From assembly GCF_027942865.1 (NCBI RefSeq), contig NC_134515.1, positions 4,373,339-4,437,338 on the forward strand: DNA of 64,000 nt. Direction: 5' to 3'. Every line of letters begins with the position of its first letter. The stretch's first letter is position 1. Of this stretch, positions 1-11,200 are shown piece after piece. A model generated the notes under the pieces. That model was not told where the DNA came from and made no database searches. It was given only the letters and a program-made list of their open reading frames with translations. A program made the translations under genes and the position numbers. This stretch comes from Odontesthes bonariensis. Taxonomy: Eukaryota; Chordata; Actinopteri; Atheriniformes; Atherinopsidae.

Positions 1-507
1 CTCTTAAACTCTTCTCACAGGAGGTCATAGTATAGAGTATTGTGCTTTAGCCATTTCTGCTCTTTCTTGATTTTTATGAATGAACAGCCAGCTGAGTGCG
101 TGCTGATAAGTTTCAACTTTTTAATTTTTTCATACAAATTCCTCTAACTTTCAGACAGTTTAACTTACAGAAACAAATTATACCTTAAAATGTAGGAAAA
201 ATTGTCCTCTTTCAGACAATGTAACTACTAAAGAGCTCACATTTACAGAATTTCAGCTATGAGCCTTGAAGCGAGAGCGACCTTTCAAATTCTCTCACTA
301 ACTCCAATGTGTAAAGTTTGGTATGCAGCCATTTTAACTTTTACTCACTTGACTTGTGCTAAATCTTCACTATTTTCAGCTATGTCAGGATAAGAGTCGA
401 GTAGTGTGCCTTTAAGTTTATCTCTAGTCCTTTGAGTCACTTTGAGCAGTGTTCAGGCCACCAAACTGAACCGATAATGTCCATATCCGCAGGATTTTTC
501 TTCATTT
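1..507. other. Intergenic or intronic sequence, no gene recognised
   Basis: AT-rich sequence without a convincing exon or a recognisable repeat boundary. It probably lies within an upstream intron of mtch1, because the first visible mtch1 exon (2271) starts mid-protein; this is inference. Confidence 0.4.
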
Positions 508-685
508 AGTCAAAGTCAAAGTCAACTTTATTGTCGAATCTGTATACGTACAGGACATACACAGGATTGAAATTACGTTTCTCTCAAACTTAATAGTGCA
601 GCGGTAACATTTAACTTAACACTTTAATACACAGCAGAAATAAACTAAACTATAGCAACCGGTAAACAGAGTGACAGCACAATGT

Positions 686-738
<53 letters not shown>

Positions 739-740
739 AA
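508..740. repeat. Dispersed fish repeat (probable retroelement 3' tail) ending in a (TA)n microsatellite
   Basis: The segment begins with repeated AGTCAA motifs followed by an ACTTTATTGTC stretch, a form often seen at reversed 3' ends of fish retroelements. From about 690 to 736 it becomes an uninterrupted TA dinucleotide run. The family assignment is from memory and uncertain; the TA run is seen directly. Confidence 0.45.
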
Positions 741-1165
741 GTCTCTGATATTGACATCAGAAGTAAAGTGGCATGTGCAGAAGTAAGTAAAATAAATATG
801 TTTATGTGCAAATACATATGTGCAAAGTAAATGTAAAGGTCCTTGATGTATTCTTTAGGTCATCTTTATCAAGTTAAGTGTGTTGATATTTAATCAGCTG
901 AATGATGCAAAGGAAAGATTGAGAAAAAAGCTATTTATTATCCAACAAAAATGATTAAATGCAAATTTTTTTAAATTATGGAATAGTGAGAAGGGATTTG
1001 AGCATTTCTGCCTAAAGTATGCATTACACTTTGGGGAAAAATAGTGAAATGATAAACGTCTTCGTAGAAAACTCTGCAATCGGACTTCTGTGTTGGTTCC
1101 CAAACGGCCTTTGGGATGATTTCTCACGTCCTCAGCAGCAGGCGGACGTCTCTCGCTGTGTTCAG

Positions 1166-2086
1166 CAGCATCTTAGATTTAGTCTTAGTCTTTTGGACTA
1201 AAATACTTATTAGTTTTAGTCACATTTTAGTCACTTCTATATGTGACAGTTTTAGTCGACGAAAACTCAAAAGGGTTTTAGTCTAGTTTTAGTCAAAAAA
1301 AAAAGAAAAAATAAGTATAGTCTACCGTGTTAATAAAATAGTATGGTCTTAACTATCAAACAAGCAGAACAAAAATACATAGCTTATTAACTGACCCTGT
1401 ACTAAAGCTTTCTGATTTTTCATTCTGTACTGTGCGTGTGTCCCAACTTTACTGTAAGCGCACTAAACGCACAGGTCCTGGTTAGGGCTGCACAACGTCG
1501 CTTGTGGCTTTTAGGCTAAAGCTAGCAGACTCTACGCATAACAGTAACTCGACCTGTTTAACATATCAAGTTACGTGCTGACAGAACGTACACACAAAGA
1601 GATAACCACACCGTCACTGAATGTAAACATGGCTAAACATGCTGCTAAAGTAACACACACATAATGAATTGACGTTAGCGTAAGAAAAGCTAACTTTAGC
1701 CTGAAGTTAGCAGCCCATTTGCGCCAGGAGTATGTGGAAAACGTACTAATGTATTAGCCTACTATGAAATTTATTGATTATGTTAACAGCATTTGTAACT
1801 TACCTTCGAAAAAATATCCCTGTGGCGAGCCTTACGGTGCCGCAGCAGATACTTTTTAGGTTTAATTGACACACACAATAAGCAGAAATGTCATGCATTT
1901 TAAACGTCTGACAGATCACCCACTAACATTTTCATCCATTCTCGTCTCGTCAACGAAAACTCACACACGTCTCGTCATGTTTTCGTCATCAGAGAGCTAT
2001 GTTTATCTCGTCACCGTCTCGTTATCGTCATGAAAAAAAGTGGCGTCAACGAAATGATTTCGTCATCGTTGACGAAAACAACACTG
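1166..2086. mobile_element. Non-autonomous hAT-type element with 8-bp target duplication
   Basis: The 8-bp sequence GTGTTCAG occurs immediately before (1158-1165) and after (2087-2094) the element. The ends read CAG...(left) and ...ACACTG(right), as expected for hAT elements, although the left terminus is degraded. The interior is rich in TTTAGTC and CGTCAACGAAA motifs near the two ends and has no transposase ORF. It sits upstream of the first visible mtch1 exon. Confidence 0.7.
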
Positions 2087-2270
2087 GTGTTCAGTCACTC
2101 TCGCTGCAGGTTTCGCTCCAGTCTCCACACGTTATTGAGGCTTATGTAGCAGAAAACAAACCGTTTCAACAGCAACCCTCTGACTGCTGCAGCTTCGGCT
2201 CCCTGGAGGTGGAAGCCTCCTCGGCTGCTTCAGATCTGGTGTCTGACTTCACCCTCTGTGTTTGTTTCAG

Positions 2271-5218
2271 TTCGGTCAGGCCTCAGCAGTGAGAAGCTAC
2301 ACTAAGTTTGTGATGGGCGTAAGTTCTTCTTCTTCTTCTTCTTCTTCTTCCTCCTCCTTGCATCACCAGGCATTAATTCAGAGTGTGTTCTTGCAGATCG
2401 CAGTGAGTGTTCTCACATACCCGTTCATGCTGGTCGCAGACGTGATGGCAGTCAACAACTGTGGGTGAGTTTTTCAGCCAAATGCGATCACGTTTGCTCA
2501 CTTTGTCGCCGTTTAGCTCCGTCTGGCTGCATGTTTCACCTCTACATTTATGCTTAAAGCTTTTAGGCTAACTTTCCTCAGCAGAATTAAAGGTTTCCTC
2601 TCCCAAAAAGACCAGGAGAAACTCATCCATGCATTCATCTCCAGTAGACTGTAACTGGACTTTACCAAAATTTTGCCGGAGTTATTTTGTTACAAATTGG
2701 CAGATATGAATCTGAGCGAGTGGCCATGACTTTTGGAGTCCCCCAGGGGTCGATTCTTGGACCTCTTCTGTTTAGCTTGTATATGCTCCCTTTGGGTCAG
2801 ATATTGCAGAACTTTAACATCAATTATCACAGTTTATGCAGACGATACACAACTTTATGTGTCTCTGTCACCGGACGACTGCAGCCTGGCAGACGTACTG
2901 TGTCAGTGTCTGGAGGAAGTAAACACCTGGATGAGAGAGAATTTTCTACAATTAAATGAAGACCAAACTGAGATCATTCTGTTTGGTAGCAAAGAGAAGA
3001 GGGTCAGCGTTGGTAAATATCTTGAGACTCGGGCCCTTACAATCACTGACCAAGTTGGTAACCTCGGAGTGTTGATAGACTCAGATCTGACTTTCAGCAG
3101 CCACATCAAAGCTGTCACCAAGGCAGCTTTTTATCACCTCAGAAACATCAACAGAATTAAAGGTTTCCTCTCCCAAACAGACCAGGAGAAACTCATCCAT
3201 GCATTCATCTCCAGCAGACTCCATCACTGTAACGCTCTTTTAACTGGACTTCCCAAAAAGAGCATTAAACATCTGCAGCTCATCCAGAACGCTGCTGCTG
3301 GAGTTTTAACCCGGACTAAGAGATCTGAACACATCACAGCAGCTTTAAAATCTTTACTCTGGCTTCCAGTCAGTCACAGAATAGATTTTAAAAGCCTGCT
3401 GATGGTTTACATCTGTGATCTGTTCAGAGAATATAAACTCAGCAGAGCTCTTAGATCCAAGGACTCAGGTCAGCTGGTCCAGTCCAGAGTCCAGACTAAA
3501 CATGGAGAAGCAGCATTTAGCTGTTATGCTGCAAACAAGTGGAACAAACTGCCAGTGGAGATTAAACTTTCACCAAATGGAGACATTTTTAAATCCAGGT
3601 TAAAAACATTTCTGTTCTCATGTGTCTATGCAGGAAATCTGCACGAGATCTTTGAACTTATCTGGACTGTTGCTTGTTTTTAATCATTTAAATTATTTTG
3701 TTTCTCTTTATATTCTTTTATGTATTTTTAATGCTTCTTACACTCCCTGCTGTAATGCTTTTATTTTATGTGAAGCACTTTGAATTGTTTTGTACATGAA
3801 ATGTGCTACAAATAAATTTGATTTGATTTGATAACTTACATGCATGTATTTACAATCGGCTCGTGTTCTGTTTCTAAGATCTGAGCCACAGCCCTGATGC
3901 TTGACTCTGATTGGCTGTGCTTTGTGTCGTCAGTCTGGCTGCAGGTCTTCCTCCTCGATATCCCATCTTTAAATCCTGGTTTCACTGCTGGAATCATTTG
4001 AGCAACAAGGTACGCCGCCTGTCATGTCAGGACGTTCCCTTTGACAAGTCAGAGGCTGTGTTCGAAACCGCATACTACATACTTCCATACTACAAACTTC
4101 CATACTACATACTCATCGATCAGACAGTATGCAGAGCGTTTACCCACAATGCATCTCGCTCCTGCCCGAGCCGAAATCAGCCGGCCTGAAGCTGATTTCC
4201 ATTCAAGCTGCCGTTGGCAACTTTTTTTTAGTCATATTAGCTTGAACTGTCATGGGATTCTGGAAGTAGAATATTAAATAGGCTGTTTAGGAAAAATCCC
4301 AAATTCTGTAGCTCCCTCTGAAGCCTGTAATCATGCTTGCAAAAATCGAGCGCTCCCGGCTGTTTTTAACCAATCACGTTAGGTTTATTATTGATCTATT
4401 ATCTGAGCAGAACAGTCACCAACCACGTCTTCCATGCTGAGCGTGAGTCTGCCCCCAGCTTGTGTGCGCGCACACTGGTGTGAACTCACGTGCACAACCT
4501 CGTCCACAGAGGGGGAGGGACCTGAAAGTTGTATCAGTTCGAATTTTCCGACTTTAGACTCGGAATTTTGAAAACCTTCCGACGGTACCTTTAAGCTCTA
4601 AACTCTGTAAACTTTAGCAACATTTGAAACATTTTCAGGCGAGAAAGTAGTCGTTTAGATCCCCAACGTGTTAAAAACCTGACAAAATACCGGCTATTTA
4701 CAATTTTATTCCCATGAATTCGGTGCTACTAAAGCTAGCCGCAGTGAGCAACGCACTTCCGGTTATTTTCACAAAATAAAATACCCGTTGCCTTTTATCA
4801 AAGGGAAAGCCATTACCATACAATTGGTGCTTTTGTTTTGAAAACAGGAAGTGAACCTACCCTCGTTGTAGCTAGCTTGAAACTGCCGTTTTGACAGGAA
4901 ATGACGATCGGCGACGTCACGTTACGTTGCATCTTGGGTAGTTTGAGTATGAGTAGTAACCTCATGATGCATACCCAACATTTCGGAGAATCTAGTATGC
5001 ATCCGGGAACTTCTGCTTACTCAAACTGGCATACTAACTCAAAACGTTAGTATGAGTAGCAGGAGTAGTTAGGAGAAGTATGCGGTTTCAAATACAGCCA
5101 GAGGTCTTTTGATTGGATGTTCATGTTGGGGTTCGCCCCACCTTCCCCTCAGGGTCACCTCTTCAGAGGATCCAGCTTCTTTTTCCGCCGGGTGCCCATG
5201 CCGCCCATGGAGAACTGA
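2271..5218 (+). CDS. mtch1: mtch1, 3' part: mitochondrial carrier homolog 1, last four exons
   Basis: Exons are 2271-2318, 2397-2464, 3934-4009 and 5153-5218 (TGA at 5216-5218), all bounded by AG/GT and in consistent phase. They encode in order [16 protein letters not shown], then [20 protein letters not shown], then a segment with [19 protein letters not shown], and finally [15 protein letters not shown]. These match the C-terminal carrier repeat of MTCH1 better than MTCH2, which has a longer, different tail. MTCH proteins are SLC25-like proteins of the mitochondrial outer membrane that act in membrane-protein insertion and apoptosis. Upstream exons were not found in 1-2270 and should lie to the left. 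The third visible intron is mostly a MITE, the second carries an L2 fragment. Confidence 0.88.
2324..2353. repeat. (CTT)n microsatellite in mtch1 intron
   Basis: About nine CTT triplets followed by CCT triplets begin 6 bp after the donor of the 2271-2318 exon. With only 78 bp in this intron, the run occupies over a third of it and may act as part of the pyrimidine-rich 3' signal. Confidence 0.8.
2584..3831 (+). mobile_element. L2-type LINE fragment, 3' half of reverse transcriptase ORF
   Basis: An open stretch to 3683 encodes the RT active-site box [10 protein letters not shown], then motifs such as [16 protein letters not shown] and [15 protein letters not shown] and the conserved C-terminal tail typical of L2/CR1-group LINEs. 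The [13 protein letters not shown] box (about 2735-2775) is in a different frame from the YADD box, so a small indel breaks the ORF near 2830. A partial repeat of the internal RT segment (near 2588-2652, similar to 3148-3235) shows rearrangement. The 3' end is a short run of TTTGAT repeats (about 3812-3831), as expected for L2. The copy is dead and lies inside an mtch1 intron. Confidence 0.85.
4054..5099. mobile_element. CATAC-type MITE, copy 1
   Basis: The ends are inverted: GGCTGTGTTCGAAACCGC on the left and GCGGTTTCAAATACAGCC on the right, flanked by AGA (or CAGAG if the terminal G is excluded). The interior is shared with the copies at 19831, 28745 and 40787. The CATACTA-rich left subterminal segment is short here (about 4067-4115), unlike the expanded arrays in copies 2 and 4. 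No protein is encoded. It fills most of the mtch1 intron 4010-5152 and ends 53 bp before the last exon. Confidence 0.8.
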
Positions 5219-5879
5219 CTTCCTCCTGCTGGGATGTTTCTCCTCCTCCTGCTCAGAAACCTTCTCAGAAGACGCCTCCTCCCTCCCCTCCTCAGACATC
5301 CAGATGTAGCAGCACCGCTTCAGTGCCAAAGAGGCTTCGGTCCGGTTCAGAGGACCGAGGATGGATCAGGTTCTTTCCACAAATCAGGGATCGATTCAGC
5401 CGAATCAGTTCACAAACTGTGGGTTAGTGTTTCACTCTAAACTGAGATCAGACACATGCTTCCTCTGTAACTGAAGCCGCACAGAGACACGTTTACGTGG
5501 CCTTCGCGTTCATCGGGTTTGCTCCATTTCCTGTTCCGTCTCCTGAGCCCTTGTTTCCTTCACAGCCTGCAGCAAATACAAGTTACATCGGTGTCCTCAG
5601 TCCAAACCGCTCCGTTCTTATTCCAAACGTTAACTCGTTAAACGGCTAAACTAAGTCAAATGTTGTTCTCACCATGAAGGAATAATTACAAACCATCTGC
5701 AACATTACAACCTCCTGCAGCCAGTCAGAGCCTGAGGATGGAGCTCAGTGTGCATCCTGTAGTGGGTTTGCCATGAATAAAGGTGGTGGGCGTCGGGTTT
5801 ACTCCCAGTTTGCATCAATAGGAGCATTCGGGGGACGCCTTCAGCTGCCTTCAGCTGTATATTAAAAAGCTGCTTTGTA

Positions 5880-6903
5880 CAGTTCTGTTTAACAGTCCTG
5901 ATCCTGTTTCCTTCCAAACAGCCAGACGTAATCTTCAAAGTGCTCCTGAGCAACAGTTCTCCAGCTTTCTTTGGACATTTTCTGCTTTTCCCCTCATCTT
6001 CAGTCCACAGGAATGTTTTTTCTCTGTTAAGCCACTTAACTCTGACCTGTGAACCATTCAGGCAGGAAAAAGGCTCCTAACTCAAGGCATGAACCAGTGT
6101 TGTGTCCACACAGAACAGACAACTTAGCAAAGAAGCCATTTTAAACTGGATCTTTAGGCACTTTGTTCCCAGCAGCCTGTCACAGAGACACATCATTTGT
6201 TCCCATTTCTTTAGCTGCATCTGTGAAAAACAGCTTCATAGTTTCAACTTTGTTGTACATTTACGTTTAAAACTGCTTTCAGTTACCAAAAGAGTCAAAT
6301 TAATATAAGACATTCAGTTTAAAAAAAAATCCTAATCCCAAAATAATGAACGTTATCACGTCTAAAAGTAGGAAAAAAACAGACAATAATAAGAATTATG
6401 TTAATCAACATCAAGAAAAAGTAAATAAGATTCAATTTAAAGCTTAAAAAAGGAATATAAGATATAATCTAATGACTAATTATGGAACAATTCATATAAA
6501 TGAGATGATTAAACTGTTGTATGCCAGCAGAAATGAATAATCTAGAAGCTCTTTGTGGGTTTTAGACTGGAATTAAGATTTGTTCCCATTTCTTTAGCTG
6601 CATGTGTGAAAAACAGCAAAGATAACACAGTGTGACAGACAGAAAACAGGATTTCTGCAGCAACAAGGTGATTCCCAAAGAGCTGTTAGCTGAAAACTTG
6701 GCATATCTCAGCATGGTGTGCAGTGTGTCCTTAAAACATTTGAGGAAACTGGACAAGTGGAGGACAGAAGAAGAAGTGTCAGGCCTAAAGAACTATCTCC
6801 AGCAGATGAACAGGATCTGAAAGTGATGTCCTTAAGAAAGAGGAAAACATCCAGCAAAGACCTGACACAGGAGCTGAGAGATGCATCTGGAAAAGTCATT
6901 TAA
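5880..6903 (+). mobile_element. Tc1-like element remnant, copy A
   Basis: Carries a fragment of Tc1/mariner transposase: an HTH region ([20 protein letters not shown] in frame at about 6724-6780) followed by [20 protein letters not shown]. The N-terminal part is frame-broken and the catalytic DDE domain is missing. The block around 6090-6560 also occurs in copy C (39.5-40.0 kb). It lies in the probable mtch1 3' untranslated region. Left boundary is approximate. Confidence 0.75.
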
Positions 6904-7489
6904 AAGAAAAGAAGCCGCCATGTGACACGGTGACCTTAACCAGCATGCATTGCTTCGGCTTTGTGTCCCACTGTCACAGGATCGGTTCTCTGAGGCTGTC
7001 AGTGGTTTTAATGTTGCTCTTCGCTTTTTATTTAATTGGTGGTTTGTTCTGGAATGATCTTGGTCAATCGGCTGGTTTTGGATGAAGAACCAAATGTTTT
7101 TTATGATGTTGTGAGACTTTTTTTTCTTCAAAATGTTCTGTGTTTTCCCTTTAAAGTCTTATTTAAAGAAATCTTGTGAGCTAATGACCACACAACACCT
7201 CCCCCCTCCCCCTGAGGCCTGATTCCACCTCCCGATCTCAGCCTTATTCTCCTTAAATCCAGCTGTCGTCACATCTGCAGAACAGGTGCCGTCTGATCAG
7301 CTGCTCTCCCTCCTGTCACGTCGGTTTGTGATACTAACAAAGAGTAGTGCTATTTTTTTAAGTTTAAAGATCTACCAGTGTCACATACGGTATGTAGAAA
7401 ATGTGCATCCATTATAATCCTTTGGGGTACAGTGTGATGGGGACGGTGTGACACGATGTCCTTGTACAGCCAAATGTGTGTAAAATGTA

Positions 7490-7506
7490 AATAAAAACAG
7501 AATAAA
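7490..7506 (+). promoter_or_regulatory. Two polyadenylation signals, candidate end of mtch1 mRNA
   Basis: AATAAA occurs at 7490-7495 and again at 7501-7506. This is the first strong signal cluster downstream of the mtch1 stop at 5218; it would give a 3'UTR of about 2.3 kb that includes a Tc1 remnant. Assignment to mtch1 is inference. Confidence 0.45.
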
Positions 7507-7544
7507 GTGATCAGGAAATCATTTAAATCACATTTAATGTTGAA

Positions 7545-8285
7545 ACTGACGTTTTATTGATTTATTTTGACCAGAAACAGGCGCACATCACAACTAATTA
7601 GCAACACAAAGAGCCTCTCTGAGTGTTTCACATGTGAAGATAAGCTAAATGTTCCTTTAATCTGTATAAAATCACTCTGAGGAGAGATGGAAGCTGAATA
7701 TAAAGAGATAAAGTGCTTAAAGATGCTCCCAGAATGAAACCAGGAGGCTGTGGATGGTTCTCAACGACTTTACTGATCAGAGAAGGAAGCCTGGTGGAAT
7801 ATCTTGTTCAGCAATCCTCAACTCTTCCAAGAGCTCGAAATGAAATGGGTTTAACATCTGCTCTCTCTCATATTTATTCCAGTCAGAGAAGACGGATGAA
7901 GCAGAAATAAGGTCAAGTTGATCAGAAGTCAAAACTCCAGAATCCATTAACGGTACCATCCTCTCTGAACCCACCCAAAGTAGAAAGCTGCTCTGTGGTC
8001 TGAGGAAGCATCTCCCATGTTGTCGGTGCAGTTCTGTTTTATTTAAATGGCCACAAATGCCAACAAATGCCACCTCGAGGACCTTCAAAGGTGCAGTCCA
8101 ATTCGAGCTGTGCAGAGAAGAAAGAGGCAGAAGGATGAAAGCAGTTGAAAGAAGGTAAAGAAAATGGTTAATGTTCACAAAAGACAAACAGATCATGAGT
8201 ATATTTCTAAAGAACAGGCTTTTTCAACAAGCTACGTTTTAAACTTCAACTAAAAAGTCGAGAGGATGTCAGTATCCTGCATCCA
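7545..8285. other. Intergenic sequence with one unrecognised minus-strand ORF
   Basis: No known exon or repeat was recognised. On the minus strand, 8196-7777 is open for 139 codons in moderately GC-balanced sequence with varied amino-acid composition (for example SSVFSDWNKYEREQMLNPFH). It has no obvious partner exons or homolog known to me, and could be a decayed coding fragment or chance. Confidence 0.35.
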
Positions 8286-8289
8286 AACA

Positions 8290-11200
8290 GCGTCATCCGG
8301 GTGTCATCGGCGTAGTTATGAACATGTGTATCATGTTTCCTGATAAATAGAGCCGGGTGTCATCGGCGTAGTTATGAACATGTGTGTCATGTTTCCTGAT
8401 AAATAGAGCTAGGTGTCATCGGCGTAGTTATGAACATGTGTATCATGTTTCCTGATAAATAGAGCCGGGTGTCATCGGCGTAGTTATGAACATGTGTGTC
8501 ATGTTTTCTGATAACTAGAGCCGGGTGTCATCGGCGTAGTTATGAACATGTGTATCATGTTTCCTGATAAATAGAGCCAGGTGTCATCGGCGTAGTTATG
8601 AACATGTGTATCATGTTTTCTGATAACTAGAGCCGGGTGTCATCGGCGTAGTTATGAACATGTGTGTCATGTTTCCTGATAACTAGAGCCGGGTGTCATC
8701 GGCGTAGTTATGAACATGTGTATCATGTTTCCTGATAAATAGAGCCAGGTGTCATCGGCGTAGTTATGAACATGTGTGTCATGTTTCCTGATAAATAGAG
8801 CTAGGTGTCATCGGCGTACTTATGAACATGTGTATCATGTTTTCTGATAACTAGAGCCGGGTGTCATCGGCGTAGTTATGAACATGTGTATCATGTTTCC
8901 TGATAAATAGAGCCAGGTGTCATCGGCGTAGTTATGAACATGTGTATCATGTTTCCTGATAAATAGAGCCGGGTGTCATCGGCGTAGTTATGAACATGTG
9001 TGTCATGTTTCCTGATAAATAGAGCTAGGTGTCATCGGCGTACTTATGAACATGTGTGTCATGTTTCGTGATAAATAGAGCCGGGTGTCATCGGCGTAGT
9101 TATGAACATGTGTATCATGTTTTCTGATAACTAGAGCCGGGTGTCATCTGCGTAGTTATGAACATGTCATGTTTTCTGATAACTAGAGCCGGGTGTCATC
9201 GGCGTAGTTATGAACGTGTGTCATGTTTCCTGATAAATAGAGCTAGGTGTCATCGGCGTAGTTATGAACATGTGTATCATGTTTCCTGATAAATAGAGCC
9301 GGGTGTCATCGGCGTACTTATGAACATGTGTGTCATGTTTCGTGATAAATAGAGCCGGGTGTCATCGGCGTACTTATGAACATGTGTGTCATGTTTCGTG
9401 ATAAATAGAGCCGGGTGTCATCTGCGTACTTATGAACATGTGTGTCATGTTTCGTGATAAATAGAGCCGGGTGTCATCTGCGTACTTATGAACATGTGTG
9501 TCATGTTTCGTGATAAATAGAGCCGGGTGTCATCTGCGTAGTTATGAACATGTGTGTCATGTTTTCTGATAACTAGAGCCGGGTGTCATCGGTGTAGTTA
9601 TGAACATGTGTATCATGTTTCCTGATAAATAGAGCCGGGTGTCATCGGTGTAGTTATGAACATGTGTATCATGTTTCGTGATAAATAGAGCCGGGTGTCA
9701 TCGGCGTAGTTATGAACATGTGTATCATGTTTTCTGATAACTAGAGCCGGGTGTCATCGGCGTAGTTATGAACATGTGTATCATGTTTCCTGATAAATAG
9801 AGCCAGGTGTCATCGGCGTAGTTATGAACATGTGTATCATGTTTCCTGATAAATAGAGCCGGGTGTCATCGGCGTAGTTATGAACATGTGTATCATGTTT
9901 CCTGATAAATAGAGCCGGGTGTCATCGGCGTAGTTATGAACATGTGTGTCATGTTTCGTGATAAATAGAGCCGGGTGTCATCGGCGTAGTTATGAACATG
10001 TGTGTCATGTTTCGTGATAAATAGAGCCGGGTGTCATCGGCGTACTTATGAACATGTGTGTCATGTTTCGTGATAAATAGAGCCGGGTGTCATCGGCGTA
10101 CTTATGAACATGTGTGTCATGTTTCGTGATAAATAGAGCCGGGTGTCATCGGCGTAGTTATGAACATGTGTATCATGTTTCCTGATAAATAGAGCCGGGT
10201 GTCATCTGCGTAGTTATGAACATGTGTATCATGTTTTCTGATAACTAGAGCCGGGTGTCATCGGTGTAGTTATGAACATGTGTATCATGTTTCCTGATAA
10301 ATAGAGCCGGGTGTCATCGGTGTAGTTATGAACATGTGTATCATGTTTCGTGATAAATAGAGCCGGGTGTCATCGGCGTAGTTATGAACATGTGTATCAT
10401 GTTTTCTGATAACTAGAGCCGGGTGTCATCGGCGTAGTTATGAACATGTGTATCATGTTTCCTGATAAATAGAGCCAGGTGTCATCGGCGTAGTTATGAA
10501 CATGTGTATCATGTTTCCTGATAAATAGAGCCGGGTGTCATCGGCGTAGTTATGAACATGTGTATCATGTTTCCTGATAAATAGAGCCGGGTGTCATCGG
10601 CGTAGTTATGAACATGTGTGTCATGTTTCGTGATAAATAGAGCCGGGTGTCATCGGCGTAGTTATGAACATGTGTATCATGTTTTCTGATAACTAGAGCC
10701 GGGTGTCATCTGCGTAGTTATGAACATGTCATGTTTTCTGATAAATAGAGCCGGGTGTTATCGGCGTAGTTATGAACATGTGTATCATGTTTCCTGATAA
10801 ATAGAGCCGGGTGCTATCGGCGTAGTTATGAACATGTGTATCATGTTTCCTGATAAATAGAGCTAGGTGTCATCGGCGTAGTTATGAACATGTGTGTCAT
10901 GTTTCCTGATAAATAGAGCTAGGTGTCATCGGCGTAGTTATGAACATGTGTGTCATGTTTCCTGATAAATAGAGCTAGGTGTCATCGGCGTACTTATGAA
11001 CATGTGTGTCATGTTTCGTGATAAATAGAGCCGGGTGTCATCGGCGTAGTTATGAACATGTGTATCATGTTTTCTGATAACTAGAGCCGGGTGTCATCTG
11101 CGTAGTTATGAACATGTCATGTTTTCTGATAAATAGAGCCGGGTGTTATCGGCGTAGTTATGAACATGTGTATCATGTTTCCTGATAAATAGAGCCGGGT

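Noticed and set aside
2271..5218. Assignment to mtch2 instead of mtch1
   Set aside because: The segments [15 protein letters not shown] and [12 protein letters not shown] fit MTCH1 as I know it; MTCH2 has different sequence and a longer C-terminus here.
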